DNA from: JABAAI01 sp965261955 | GTDB taxonomy: Bacteria; Spirochaetota; Leptospiria; Leptospirales; Leptonemataceae | Assembly (NCBI GenBank): GCA_965261955.1 | Contig: CBDHEM010000012.1 | Location: 39,858-103,857, forward strand | Length of the DNA: 64,000 nt | Reading direction: 5' to 3' | In this document: piece by piece, positions 27,701-42,800 of the stretch | Position numbering within the stretch: position 1 is the first letter of the stretch | Layout: each line of letters starts with the position of its first letter | The notes under the pieces: generated by a model | Told to the model about the DNA's origin: nothing | What the model saw: only the letters and a program-made list of their open reading frames with translations | Database searches by the model: none | Made by a program: the position numbers and the translations under genes

Positions 27701-30700
27701 AGGGGACAAATATTAAGGAAAACTGTTTTTCTCCTCAAAGTAAGCCACATACAGATAAACTATGCTTTTCTGTTGTTTTGAAGCATTTTCGGAGAAATTC
27801 ACAAAGAACTTCTCTTTTTGGTCCAAAAACTGACTATTTCAGAAAGGAGCACAGAAATACTCAGCAAGTTTGTTTTTCTTAACAAGTTTGAAAAGGGTCA
27901 AATACTGTGGAAAATTTGGAGTTGGTTAAACAACCTTTTTTGATCAAACCAGTAAAATGGGGGAAATATTAACAAAAACTTGTTTTTCTCCTCAAAGTGA
28001 GCCACATACATATAAACTATGCTTTTCTGTTGTTTTGAAGCATTTTGGAGGAAATTGAGAGAGAACTTCTCTTTTTAGTCCAAAAAATGGCTATCTCAGA
28101 AAGGAGCACTAAAATACTCAGAGAGTTGGTTTTTCTAAACATGTTTGAAAAGGGGGAAATCGTGAGGAAAATTTGGATTTGTTTAAACAACTGTTTTTGA
28201 TCAAACCACCAAAAGGGTACAAATATTATGAAAAACTGTTTTTCTCCCCAAATTGAGCCACATTCAGTCAAACTATGCTTCCCTGTTATTTTGTAGACTT
28301 TTCGGGGAAATTCACAGAGAACTTCTCTTTTTAGTCCAAAAAGTGACTATTTCAGAGAAAAGAGCACAGACACACTCAGAAAGTTCATTTTTCTTAACAT
28401 GTTTGAAAATGGGAAAATCCTGAGGAAAATTTGGATTTGTTTAAACAACTGTTTTTGATCAAACTAGTAAATGGGAAAATATTAACAAAAACTTGATTTT
28501 CTCCTAAAAGTGATTGACATACAGCTAAACTATGCTTTTCTGTTGTTTTGAAGGATTTTGTGGAAAATTCTCAGAGAACTTCTCTTTTTAGGAAAGAAAG
28601 TATCTATCTCAGAAAGGAGCACTGAAATACTCTGAGAGTTTGTTTTTCTTAACAAGTTTGAAAAGGGGCAAATACTGAGGAAAATTGGGAATTGTTTAAA
28701 CAACTTTTTTTGAACAAATCAGTAAAAGGTGACAAATATTAACAAAAAAAAAATTTCTCCTCAAAGTGAGCCACATACAGCTAAACTATGCTTTTGTGTT
28801 GTTAAGAAGCCTTTTGGAGAAAATTCAGAGAGAACTTATCTTTTTAGTCAAAAAATTGTCTAACTCAGAAAGGAGCACTGAAATACTCAGAACGTTTGTT
28901 TTCCTTAACAAGTTTGAAAAGGGGCAAATCGTTAGGAAAATTTGGATTCATTTAAAAAAAATTTTTTGATCAAATCAGTAAAATGAAGAAAAAATATTAA
29001 CAAAAACTTGTTTTTCTCCTCAAAGTGAGCCACATACATATAAACTATGCTTTTCTATTATTTTGATGCATTTTCGGGAAAATTCACAGGAAACTTCTCT
29101 TTTTAGTCCAAAAAGTGAATATCTCAGAAAAGAGAACAGAAATACTCAGAAATTTTTTTTTCTTAATAAGTCTGAAAAGGGGCAAATACTGAGGAAAATT
29201 TGGAATTATTTAAACAACTTTTTTTGATCAAACCAGTAAAATGAGGGAAATATTAACAAAAACTTTTTTTTCTCCACAAAGTGAGCCACATACAGTAAAC
29301 TATGCTTTTCTGTTGTTTTGAAGCATTTGGTGTAAATTCACAGAGAACTTCTCTTTTTAGTCCAAAAAGTGACTATCTCAGATAGAAGCACTGAAATACT
29401 CAGAAAGTTTGTTTTTCTTAACATTTTTGAAAAAGATAAATCCCGAGAAAAATTTGGAATTGTTTAAACAAATGTTTTTGATCAAACCAGTAAAAGGGGA
29501 CAAATATTAACAAAAACTTGTTTTTCTCCTCAAAGTGAGCCACATACATATAAACTATGCTTTTCTGTTGTTTTGAAGTACTTTGGAGGAAATTCAGAGA
29601 GAACTTCTCTTTTTAGTCCAAAAAGTGGCTATCTCAGAAAGGAGCACTAAAATACTCAGAGGGTTGGTATTTCTAAACATGTTTGAAAAGGGGAAAATCG
29701 TGAGGAAAATTTGGATTTGTTTAAACAGCTGTTTTTGATCAAACCACCAAAAGGGTACAAATATTAAGAAAAACTGTTTTTCTCACCAAATTGAGCCACA
29801 TTCAGCCAAACTCTGCTTTCCTGTTGTTTTGAAGAATTTTCGGGGAAATTCACAGAGAACTTCTCTTTTTAGTCAAAAAAGTGACTCAGAAAGTTCATTT
29901 CTCTTAACAAGTTTCAAAAAGGGAAAATATTAAAAAAAATTGATTTTCTCCTAAAAGTGATTGACATACAGCTAAACTATGCTTTTCTGTTGTTTTGAAG
30001 GATTTTGGGGAAAATTCACAGAGAACTTCTTTTTTTAGGAAAGAAAGTATCTATCTCAGAAAGGAGCACTGAAATACTCTGAGATTTTTTTTTCTTAACA
30101 TGTTTGAAAAGGGGCAAATCCTGAGGAAAATTTGGATTTCTTTAAACAACTTTTTTTGATCAAATCAGTAAAATGAGGGAAATATTAACAAAAAATTGTT
30201 TTTCTCCTCAAAGTGAGCCACATACAGCTAAACTATGCTTTTCTGTTGTTTTGAAGCATTTGGTGGAAATTCACAGAGAACTCTTTTTAGTCCAAAAAGT
30301 GACATCTCAGAAAGGAGCACTGAAAGACTTAGAAAGTTAGTTTTTCTTAACATGTTTGATAAGGAGCGAATCGTGAGGAAAAATTGGATTTGTTTAAACA
30401 ACTGTTTTTGATCAAACCACCAAAAGGGTACAAATATTAAGAAAAACTGTTTTTCTCCCCCAATTGAGCCACATACAGCCACACTATGCTTTACTGTTAT
30501 TTTGAAGAATTTTCGGGGAAATTCACAGAGAACTTCTCTTTTTAGTCCAAAAAGTGATATCTCAGAAAAGAGCACAGAAACACTCAGAAAGTTCATTGTT
30601 GAAAATGGGAAAATCCTAAGGAAAATTTGGATTTGTTTAAACAACTGTTTTTGATCAAACTAGTAAATAGGGAAATATTAACAAAAACTTGATTTTCTCC

Positions 30701-30776
30701 TAAAAGTGATTGACATACAGCTAAACTATGCTTTTCTGTTGTTTTGAAGCATTTTCGAGGAGGTTCAGAGAAAACT
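24750..30776 (+). repeat. 6.03-kb block, first copy of a near-identical tandem duplication
   Basis: Bases from about 24750 recur at a constant offset of 6027 bp through about 30776. 6027 is close to 24 monomers of 251 bp. Boundaries are approximate because they fall within similar monomers. Confidence 0.9.
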
Positions 30777-33700
30777 TCTCTTTTTAGGAAAGAAAGTATC
30801 TATCTCAGAAAGGAGTACTGAAATACTCTGAGAGTTTGTTTTTCTTAACATGTTTGAAAAGGGGCAAATTCTGAGGAAAATTTGGATTTGTTTAAACAAA
30901 TCTTTTTGATCAAACCATTAAAATGGGACAAATATTAAGAAAAACTTTTTTTCTCCTCAAAGTGAGCCACATACAGATAAACTATGCTTTTCTATTATTT
31001 TGAAGCATTTTGGGGGAAATTCACAGAAAACTTCTCATTTTAGTCAAAAATCTCAGAAAAGAGCACAGAAATACTCAGAAAGTTTGTTTTTCTTAACAAG
31101 TTTGAAAAGGGCAAATACTCAGGAAAATTTGGAATTGTTTAAACAACTGTTTTTGATCAAACCATTAAAAGGGGACAAATATTAACAAAAACTGTTTTTC
31201 TCCTCAAAGTCAGCCACATACAGATAAACTATGCTTTTCTGTTGTTTTGAAGAATTTTGTTGGAAATTCACACAGAACTTCTCTTTTTAGGAAAGAAAGT
31301 ATCTATCTCAGAAAGGAGCACTAAAATACTCAGAGAGTTGGTTTTTCTAAACATGTTTGAAAAGGGGCAAATCCAGAGGAAAATTTGGATTTGTTTAAAC
31401 AACTCTTTTTGATCAAACCATTAAAAGGGGAATAATATTAAGAAAAACTTTTTTTCTCCTCAAAGTGAGCCACATACATATAAACTCTGCTTTTTTTGTT
31501 GTTTTGAAGCATTTTGAGGAAATTCAAAGAGAGCTTCTCTTTTTATTCCAAAAAGTTACTGTCTCAGAAAGGAGCACAGAAATACTCAGAAAGTTTGTCT
31601 TTCTTAACAAGTTTGAAAAAGGGCAAATACTGAGGAAAATTTGGTGTTGGTTAAACAAATGTTTTTGATCAAACCAGTAAAATGGGGGAAATATTATCAA
31701 AAACTTGTTTTTCACCTCAAAGTGAGCCACATACAGCTAAACTATGCTTTTGTGTTGTTATGAAGCATTTTGGAGAAAATTCAGAGAGAACTTATCTTTT
31801 TAGTCAAAAAAGTGGCTAACTCAGAAAGGAGCACTGAAATACTCAGAACGTTTGTTTTCCTTAACAAGTTTGAAAAGGGGCAAATCGTTAGGAAAATTAG
31901 GATTTCTTTAAAAAAATGTTTTTGATCAAATCAGTAAAATGAGGAAAATATTAACCAAAAATTGTTTTTCTCCTCAAAGTGAGCCACATAGAGATAAACT
32001 ATGCTTTTCTATTATTTTGAAGCATTTTCGGGAAAATTCACAGAAAACTTCTCTTTTTAGTCCAAAAAGTGAATATCTCAGAAAAGAGAACAGAAATACT
32101 CAGAAAGTTTTTTTTTCTTAACAAGTTTGAAAAGGGGCAAATACTGAGGAAAATTTGGAATTGTTTAAACAACTTTTTTTGATCAAACCAGTAAAATGAG
32201 GGAAATATTAAAAAAAATTGTTTTTCTCCTCAAAGTGAGCCACATACAGTAAACTATGCTTTTTGTTGTTTTGAAGCATTTGGTGGAAATTCACAGAGAA
32301 CTTCCCTTTTTAGTCCAAAAAGTGACTATCTCAGAGAGAAGCACTGAAATACTCAGAAAGTTTGTTTTTCTTAACATTTTTGAAAATGTTAAATCCCGAG
32401 AAAAATTTGGAATTGTTTAAACAATTTTTTTTGATCAAACCAGTAAAAGGGGACAAATATTAACAAAAACTTGTTTTTCTCCTCAAAGTTAGCCACATAC
32501 AGATAAACTATCCTTTTCTGTTGATTTGAAGCATTTTCGAGGCGGTTCAGAGAGAACTTCTCTTTTTAGGAAAGAAAGTATCTATATCAGAAAGGAACAC
32601 TAAAATACTCAGAGATTTTGTTTTTCTAAACATGTTTGAAAAGGAGCAAATCCTGAGGAAAATTTGGATTTGTTTAAACAACTCTTTTTGATCAAACCAT
32701 TAAAAGGGGACAAATATTAAGGAAAACTGTTTTTCTTCTCAAAGTGAGCCACATACAGAAAAACTATGCTTTTCTGTTGTTTTGAAGCATTTTCGGAGAA
32801 ATTCACAAAGAACTTCTCTTTTTAGTCCAAAAAGTGACTATTTCAGAAAGCAGCACAGAAATACTCAGCAATTTTGTTTTTCATAACAAGTTTGAAAAGG
32901 GGCAAATACTGTGGAAAATTTGGAGTTGGTTAAACAACCTTTTTTGATAAAACCATTAAAATTGGGGAAATATTAACAAAAACTTGTTTTTCTCCTCAAA
33001 GTGAGCCACATACATATAAACTATGCTTTTCTGTTGTTTTGAAGAATTTTGGAGGAAATTCAGAGAGAACTTCTCTTTTTAGTCCAAAAAGTGGCTATCT
33101 CAGAAAGGAGCACTGAAATACTCAGAGAGTTGGTTTTTCTAAATATGTTTGAAAAGGGACAAATCGGGAGGAAAATTTGGATTTGTTTAAACAGCTGTTT
33201 TTGATCAAACCACCAAAAGGGTACAAATATTAAGAAAAACTGTTTTTCTCCCCAAATTGAGCCACATTCAGCCAAACTATGCTTTCGTGTTGTTTTGAAG
33301 ACTTTTCAGGAAAATTCACAGAGAACTTCTCTTTTCAGCCCAAAAAGTGACTATCTCAGATAGAAGCACTGAAATACTCAGAAAGTTTGTTTTTCTTAAC
33401 ATTTTTGAAAATGTTAAATCCGAGAAAAATTTGGAATTGTTTAAACGACTGTTTTTGATCAAACTAGTAAAAGGGGACAAATATTAACAAAAATTGTTTT
33501 TCTCCTCAAAGTTAGCCACATACAGATAAACTATGCTTTTCTGTTGTTTTGAAACATTTTCGAGGAGGTTCAGAGAGAACTTCTCTTTTTAGGAAAGAAA
33601 GTATCTATCTCAGAAAGGAGCACTAAAATACTCAGAGAGTTTGTTTTTCTAAACATGTTTGAAAAGGAGCAAATCCTGAGGAAAATTTGGATTTGTTTAA

Positions 33701-36700
33701 ACAACTCTTTTTGATCAAACCATTAAAAGGGGACAAATATTAAGGAAAACTGTTTTTCTCCTCAAAGTAAGCCACATACAGATAAACTATGCTTTTCTGT
33801 TGTTTTGAAGCATTTTCGGAGAAATTCACAGAGAACTTCTCTTTTTGGTCCAAAAACTGACTATTTCAGAAAGGAGCACAGAAATACTCAGCAAGTTTGT
33901 TTTTCTTAACAAGTTTGAAAAGGGTCAAATACTGTGGAAAATTTGGAGTTGGTTAAACAACCTTTTTTGATCAAACCAGTAAAATGGGGGAAATATTAAC
34001 AAAAACTTGTTTTTCTCCTCAAAGTGAGCCACATACATATAAACTATGCTTTTCTGTTGTTTTGAAGCATTTTGGAGGAAATTGAGAGAGAACTTCTCTT
34101 TTTAGTCCAAAAAATGGCTATCTCAGAAAGGAGCACTAAAATACTCAGAGAGTTGGTTTTTCTAAACATGTTTGAAAAGGGGGAAATCGTGAGGAAAATT
34201 TGGATTTGTTTAAACAACTGTTTTTGATCAAACCACCAAAAGGGTACAAATATTATGAAAAACTGTTTTTCTCCCCAAATTGAGCCACATTCAGTCAAAC
34301 TATGCTTCCCTGTTATTTTGTAGACTTTTCGGGGAAATTCACAGAGAACTTCTCTTTTTAGTCCAAAAAGTGACTATTTCAGAGAAAAGAGCACAGACAC
34401 ACTCAGAAAGTTCATTTTTCTTAACATGTTTGAAAATGGGAAAATCCTGAGGAAAATTTGGATTTGTTTAAACAACTGTTTTTGATCAAACTAGTAAATG
34501 GGAAAATATTAACAAAAACTTGATTTTCTCCTAAAAGTGATTGACATACAGCTAAACTATGCTTTTCTGTTGTTTTGAAGGATTTTGTGGAAAATTCTCA
34601 GAGAACTTCTCTTTTTAGGAAAGAAAGTATCTATCTCAGAAAGGAGCACTGAAATACTCTGAGAGTTTGTTTTTCTTAACAAGTTTGAAAAGGGGCAAAT
34701 ACTGAGGAAAATTGGGAATTGTTTAAACAACTTTTTTTGAACAAATCAGTAAAAGGTGACAAATATTAACAAAAAAAAAATTTCTCCTCAAAGTGAGCCA
34801 CATACAGCTAAACTATGCTTTTGTGTTGTTAAGAAGCCTTTTGGAGAAAATTCAGAGAGAACTTATCTTTTTAGTCAAAAAATTGTCTAACTCAGAAAGG
34901 AGCACTGAAATACTCAGAACGTTTGTTTTCCTTAACAAGTTTGAAAAGGGGCAAATCGTTAGGAAAATTTGGATTCATTTAAAAAAATTTTTTTGATCAA
35001 ATCAGTAAAATGAAGAAAAAATATTAACAAAAACTTGTTTTTCTCCTCAAAGTGAGCCACATACATATAAACTATGCTTTTCTATTATTTTGATGCATTT
35101 TCGGGAAAATTCACAGGAAACTTCTCTTTTTAGTCCAAAAAGTGAATATCTCAGAAAAGAGAACAGAAATACTCAGAAATTTTTTTTTCTTAATAAGTCT
35201 GAAAAGGGGCAAATACTGAGGAAAATTTGGAATTATTTAAACAACTTTTTTTGATCAAACCAGTAAAATGAGGGAAATATTAACAAAAACTTTTTTTTCT
35301 CCACAAAGTGAGCCACATACAGTAAACTATGCTTTTCTGTTGTTTTGAAGCATTTGGTGTAAATTCACAGAGAACTTCTCTTTTTAGTCCAAAAAGTGAC
35401 TATCTCAGATAGAAGCACTGAAATACTCAGAAAGTTTGTTTTTCTTAACATTTTTGAAAAAGATAAATCCCGAGAAAAATTTGGAATTGTTTAAACAAAT
35501 GTTTTTGATCAAACCAGTAAAAGGGGACAAATATTAACAAAAACTTGTTTTTCTCCTCAAAGTGAGCCACATACATATAAACTATGCTTTTCTGTTGTTT
35601 TGAAGTACTTTGGAGGAAATTCAGAGAGAACTTCTCTTTTTAGTCCAAAAAGTGGCTATCTCAGAAAGGAGCACTAAAATACTCAGAGGGTTGGTATTTC
35701 TAAACATGTTTGAAAAGGGGAAAATCGTGAGGAAAATTTGGATTTGTTTAAACAGCTGTTTTTGATCAAACCACCAAAAGGGTACAAATATTAAGAAAAA
35801 CTGTTTTTCTCACCAAATTGAGCCACATTCAGCCAAACTCTGCTTTCCTGTTGTTTTGAAGAATTTTCGGGGAAATTCACAGAGAACTTCTCTTTTTAGT
35901 CAAAAAAGTGACTCAGAAAGTTCATTTCTCTTAACAAGTTTCAAAAAGGGAAAATATTAAAAAAAATTGATTTTCTCCTAAAAGTGATTGACATACAGCT
36001 AAACTATGCTTTTCTGTTGTTTTGAAGGATTTTGGGGAAAATTCACAGAGAACTTCTTTTTTTAGGAAAGAAAGTATCTATCTCAGAAAGGAGCACTGAA
36101 ATACTCTGAGATTTTTTTTTCTTAACATGTTTGAAAAGGGGCAAATCCTGAGGAAAATTTGGATTTCTTTAAACAACTTTTTTTGATCAAATCAGTAAAA
36201 TGAGGGAAATATTAACAAAAAATTGTTTTTCTCCTCAAAGTGAGCCACATACAGCTAAACTATGCTTTTCTGTTGTTTTGAAGCATTTGGTGGAAATTCA
36301 CAGAGAACTCTTTTTAGTCCAAAAAGTGACATCTCAGAAAGGAGCACTGAAAGACTTAGAAAGTTAGTTTTTCTTAACATGTTTGATAAGGAGCGAATCG
36401 TGAGGAAAAATTGGATTTGTTTAAACAACTGTTTTTGATCAAACCACCAAAAGGGTACAAATATTAAGAAAAACTGTTTTTCTCCCCCAATTGAGCCACA
36501 TACAGTCACACTATGCTTTACTGTTATTTTGAAGAATTTTCGGGGAAATTCACAGAGAACTTCTCTTTTTAGTCCAAAAAGTGATATCTCAGAAAAGAGC
36601 ACAGAAACACTCAGAAAGTTCATTGTTGAAAATGGGAAAATCCTAAGGAAAATTTGGATTTGTTTAAACAACTGTTTTTGATCAAACTAGTAAATAGGGA

Positions 36701-36803
36701 AATATTAACAAAAACTTGATTTTCTCCTAAAAGTGATTGACATACAGCTAAACTATGCTTTTCTGTTGTTTTGAAGCATTTTCGAGGAGGTTCAGAGAAA
36801 ACT
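30777..36803 (+). repeat. 6.03-kb block, second copy of the tandem duplication
   Basis: Matches 24750-30776 at a 6027-bp offset with only a handful of differences that I could find, for example CCTCAAAG at 30957 versus CCTGAAAG at 24930, AGTCACA at 36504 versus AGCCACA at 30477, and CACAGAG at 33827 versus CACAAAG at 27800. Neighbouring monomers outside the block differ from each other far more. Confidence 0.9.
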
Positions 36804-39800
36804 TCTCTTTTTAGGAAAGAAAGTATCTATCTCAGAAAGGAGCACTGAAATACTCTGAGAGTTTGTTTTTCTTAACATATTTGAAAAGGGGCAAATCCTG
36901 AGGAAAATTTGGATTTGTTTAAACAAGTCTTTTTGATCAAACCATTAAAAGGTAATAAATATTAAGAAAAACTGTTTTTCTCCTCAAAGTGAGCCACATA
37001 CAGATAAACTATGCTTTTGTGCTGTTTTGAAGAATTTTGGTGGAAATTCACACAGAACTTCGCTTTTTAAGAAAGAAAGTATCTATCTCAGAAAGAAGCT
37101 CTATAATACTCAGAGAGTTTGTTTTTCTAAACATATTTGAAAAGGGGCAAATCCTGAGGAAAATTTGGATTTGTTTAAACAACTCTTTTTGATCAAACCA
37201 TTAAAAGGGGACAAATATTAAGGAAAACTGTTTTTCTCCTCAAAGTGAGCCACATACAGATAACTATGCTTTTCTGTTTTTTTGAAGCATTTTCGAAATT
37301 CACAGAGAACTTCTCTTTTTAGTCCAAAAAGTGACTATTTCAGAAAGAAGCACAGAAATACTCAGAAAGTTTGTTTTTCTTAACAAGTTTGAAAATGGAC
37401 AAATCCTGAGGAAAATTTGGATTTGATTAAACAACTTTTTTTGATCAAACTAGTAAAATGGGGAAATATTAATAAAAACTTGATTTTCTCCTCATTTTCT
37501 CCGGATTTTCTCCGGTTGTTTTGAAGGATTTTCGGGAAAATTGACAGAGAACTTCTCTTTTTAGTCCAAAAAGTGGCATCTCAGAAAGGAGCACTGAAAT
37601 ACTCAGTTGTTTTTTTTCTATAATTTTTGAAAATGTTAAATCCTGAGGAAAATTTGGAATTGTTTAAACAACTTTTTTTGATCAAACCAGTAAAATGGGG
37701 GAAATATTAACAAAAACTTGTTTTTCTCTTCAAAGTGAGACACATTCAGCTAAAGTATGCTTTTGTGTTGTTTTGAAGCATTTTGGGGGAAATTCACACA
37801 GAACTCTTCTTTTTTGTCAAAAAAGTGGCTATTTCAGAAAGGAGCACTGAAATACTTAGAAAGTTAGTTTTTCTTAACATATTTGATAAGGGACAAATAC
37901 CGAGGAAAATTTGGATTTGTTTCAACAACTGTTTTTGATCAAACCAGTAAATTGGGTGAAATATTTAAAAAAAAATTGTTTTTCTCCTCAAAGTGAACCA
38001 CATACAGATAAAGTATGCTTTTGTGTTGTTTTGTAGCATTTTGGGGGAAATTGACAGAGAACATATCTTTTTAGTCAAAAAAGGGGCTATCTCAGAAAGG
38101 AGCACTGAAATACTTAGAGAGTTTGTTTTTCTTAACATGTTTGATAAGGGGCAAATCATGAATAAAAATTGGATTTGTTTAAACAACTGTTTTGATTAAA
38201 CCACTAAAAGGGACAAATATTTAAAAAAACTTTTTTTTCTCATCAAAGTCAGCCACATACAGATAATCTATGCTTTTCTGTTATTTTTAGCATTTTTGGG
38301 GAAATTCACAGAGAACTTCTCATTTTAGTCCAAAAAGTGACTATTTCAGAAAAAAACACAGAAATACTCAGAAAGTTTGTTTTCCTTAACAATTCTGAAA
38401 AGGGGTGTATGCTTTTCTGTTGTTTTGAAACATTTTGGGGGAAATTCACAGAGAACGTCTCTTTTTAGTCCAAAAAGTGACTATCTCAGAAAGGAGCACA
38501 GAAATACTCAGAAATTTTTTTTTTCTTAACAAGTTTGAAGTGGGACAAATAATTAGGAAAATTTGGAGTTGGTTAAACAAGAGTTTTTGAGCAAACAAGT
38601 AAAATGGGGGAAATACTAACAAAAACTTCTTTATCTCCTCAAAGTGAGCCACATACAGCTAAAGTATGCTTTTGGATTGTTTTGAACCATTTTCGGGGAA
38701 ATTCAGAGAGAACTTCTCTTTTTATTCCAAAAAGTGACTATATCAGAAAGGAGCACAGAAATACTCAGAAAGTTAACAAGTTTGAAAAGGGGCAAATACT
38801 GAGGAAAATTTGGATTTGTTTAAACAACTTTTTTTGATCAAACCATAAAAGGGGGCCATATATTAAGAAAAACTGTTTTTCTCCCCAAAGTGGGCCACAT
38901 ACAGCTAAACTATGCTTTTCTGTTATTTTGAAGCATTTTTGGGTATATTCACAGAGAACTTCTCTTTTTAGTCCAAAATGTGACTATTTCAGAAAAGAGC
39001 ACAGAAATACTCAGAAAATTTGTTTTCCTTAACAATTTGAAAAGAGGCAAATCGTTAGGAAAATTTGGATTTCTTTAAACAAATGTTTTTGATCAAATCA
39101 GTAAAATGAGGGATATATTAACAAAAACTTGTTTTTCTCCTCAAAGTGAGCCACATACAGATAAACTAGGCTTTTCTGTTGTTTTGAAGCATTTGGTGGA
39201 AATTCACAGAGAACTTCTCTTTTTTGTCCAAAAAGTTACTATCTCAGAATGAAGCACTGAAATACTCAGAAATTTGTTTTTCTTAACAAGTTTGAAAAGG
39301 GACAAATAATTAGGAAAATTTGGAGTTGGTTAAACAAGTGTTTTTGAGCAAACCAGTAAAATGGGGGAAATATTAACATAACCTTCTTGATCTCCTCAAA
39401 GTGAGCCACATACAGCTAAAGTATGCTTTTGTGTTGTTTTGAAGCATTTTCGGGGAAATTCACAGAGAACTTCTCTTTTTATTCCAAAAAGTGACTATAT
39501 CAGAAAGGAGCACAGAAATACTCAGAAAGTTAACAAGTTTGAAAAAGGGCAAATACTGAGGAAATTTGGATTTGTTTAAACAACTGTTTTTGATCAAACC
39601 ATAAAAGGGGGCCATATATTAAGAAAAACTGTTTTTCTCCCCAAAGTGAGCCACATACAGCTAAACTATGCTTTTCTGTTATTTTGAAGCATTTTTGGGT
39701 ATATTCACAGAGAACTTCTCTTTTTAGTCCAAAATGTGACTATTTCCGAAAAGAGCACAGAAATACTCAGAAAATTTGTTTTCTTTAACAAGTTTGAAAA

Positions 39801-42800
39801 GGGGCAAATCGTTAGGAAAATTTGGATTTCTTTAAACAAATTTTTTTGATCAAATCAGTAAAATTAGGGATATATTAACAAAAACTTGTTTTTCTCCTCA
39901 AAGTGGGCCACATACAGATAAACTAGGCTTTTCTGTTGTTTTGAAGCATTTGGGAGAAATTCACAGAGAACTTCTCTTTTTAGTCCAAAAAGTGACTATC
40001 TCAGAAAGAAGCACTAAACTACTCACAAGGTTTGTTTTTCTTAACAATTTTGAAAATGTTAAATCCCGAGGAAAATTTGGAATTGTTTAAACAACTCTTT
40101 TTGGTCAAACCAGTAAAAGGGGACAAATATTAACAAAAACTGTTTTTCTCCCAAAGTGAGCCACATACAGCTAAACTATGCTTTTCTGTTGTTTTGAAGC
40201 ATTTTCGGGGAAATTCACAGAGAACTTCTCTTTTAAGTCCAAAAATTGACTATCTCAGAAAGGAGCACAGAAATACTCAGAAATTTTGTTTTTCTTAACA
40301 TGTTTGAAAAGGGGCAAATAATGAGGAAAATTTAGAGTTGGTTAAACAACTGTTTTTGAGCAAACCAGTAAAATGGGGGAAATATTTACAAAAACTTCTT
40401 TATCTCCTCAGAGTGAGCCACATACAGCTAAAGTTTGCTTTTCTGTTGTTTTGAATCATTTTGGGAGAAATTCACAGAGAAATTCTCTTTTTATTCCAAA
40501 AAGTGACTATTTCAGAAGGGAGCACAGAAATACTCAGAAAGTTTGTTTTTTTTAACAAGTTTGAAAAGGGGCAAATACTGAGGAAAATTTGGAGTTGGTT
40601 AAACAACTTTTTTTGATCAAACCAGTAAAATGGGGGAAATATTAACAAAAACTTGTTTTTCTCCTCAAAGTGAGCCACATTCAGCTAAAGTATTTTTTTG
40701 TGTTGTTTTGAAGCATTTTTGGGGAAATTCTCACAGAACTTCTCTTTTTTGTCAAAAAAGTGGCTATTTCAGAAAGGAGCACTGAAATACTTAGAAAGTT
40801 AGTTTTTCTTAACATATTTGATAAGGGACAAATACTGAGGAAAATGTGGATAGTTTAAACAACTGTTTTTGATCAAACCAGTAAATTGGGTGGAATATTA
40901 AAAAAAAACTTGTTTTTCTCCTCAAAGTGAGCCAAATACAGCTAAATTTATGCTTTTTTGTTCTTTTGAAGCATTTTGGGGGACATTCACAGGGAACTTC
41001 TCTTTTTAGTCCAAAAAGTGACAATCGTGAGGAAAATTTGGAATTGTTTAAACACCTTTTTTTGATCCAAGCAGTAATATTGGGGAAATATTAACAAAAC
41101 CTTGCTTTTCTCCTCAAAGTAAACCACATACAAATAAAGTATGCTTTTGTGTTGTTTTGAAGCATTTTTGGGGAAATTGACAGAGAACATATCTTTTTAG
41201 TCAAAAAAGTGGCTATCTCAGAAATGAGCACTGAAATACTTAGAGAATTTTTTTTCTAAACATGTTTGAAAAGGGGCAAATCGTGAATAAAAATTGGATT
41301 TATTTAAACAAATGTTTTGATTAAACCACAAAAAGGGACAAATATTAAGAAAAACTGTTTTTCTCATCAAACTCAGCCACATACAGATAATCTATGCTTT
41401 TCTGTTATTTGAAGCAATTTCGGGGAAATTCACAGAGAACTTCTCTTTTTAGGAAAGAAAGTATCATCTCAGAAAGAAGCACTGATATATTCTGAGAGTT
41501 TTGTTTTCTTAACATGTTTGAAAAGGGGCAAATCCTGAGGAAAATTTGGATTTGTTTAAACAACTCTTTTTGATCAAACCATTAAAAGGTGACAAATATT
41601 AAGGAAAACTGTTTTTCTCCTTGAAGTGAGCTACATACAGCTAAAGTATGCTTTTCTGTTGTTTTGAAGAATTTTGGTGGAATTTCACACAGAACTTCTC
41701 TTTTTAAGAAAGAAATTATCTATCTCAGAAAGGAGCTCTAAAATACTCAGAGAGTTTGTTTTTCTAAACATGATTGAAAAGGGGCAAATCCTGAGGAAAA
41801 TTTGGATTTGTTTAAACAACTCTTTTTGATCAAACCATAAAAAAGGGGACAAATATTAAGGAAAACTGTTTTTCTCATCAAAGTCTGCCACATACAGATA
41901 AACTATGCTTTTCTGTTATTTTGAAGCATTTTTAGGGAAATTCACAGAGAACTTCACTTTTTATTCCAAAAAGTGACTATTTCAGATAGAAGCACAGAAA
42001 TACTCAGAAAGTTTGTTTTCCTTAACAATTCTGAAAAGGGGCAATTACTGAGGAAAATTTGGATTTCTTTAAACAACTTTTTTTGATCAAACAATTAAAA
42101 TGGGGGAAATATTAACAAAAACTTGTTTTTCTCCTCAAGGTGAGCCACATACAGATATAATAGGCTTTTCTGTTGTTTTGAAGCATTTTGGGGGAAATTC
42201 ACACAGAACTTCTTTTTTATTCCAAAAAGTGACTATTTCAGAAAGGAGCACAGAAATACTCAGATAGTTTGTTTTTCTTTACAAGTTTGAAAAGGGGGAA
42301 AATACTGAGGAAAATTTGGAGTTGGTTAAACAACTGTTTTTTATCAAACCAGTAAAATGGGAGAAATATTAACAAATACTTGTTTTACTCCTCAAAGTGA
42401 GCAACATACAGCTAAAGTATGCTTTTCTGTTTTTTGAAGTATTTTGGTGGAAAATCACAAAGAACTTCTGTTTTTTGTCAAAAAAGTGACTATCACAGAA
42501 AGAAGCACTGAAATACTCAGAAAGTTTTTTTTCTTAACAGGGGAAAATCGTGAGCAAAAATTGGATTTGTTAAAACAAATTTTTTTTTTGATCAAACCAA
42601 TAAAAGGGTACAAATACAAAAAAAATTTTTTTTCTCACCAATTTGAGGCACATACAGCTAAACTATGCTTTTCTGTTGTTTGAATAATTTTGTGCGAAAA
42701 TCACCGAGAACTTCTCTTTTTTGACAAAAAAGTGACTCTCTCAGAAAGAAGCACTGAAATACTCAGAGAGTTTGTTTTTCTTAATATTTTTGAAAAGGGG

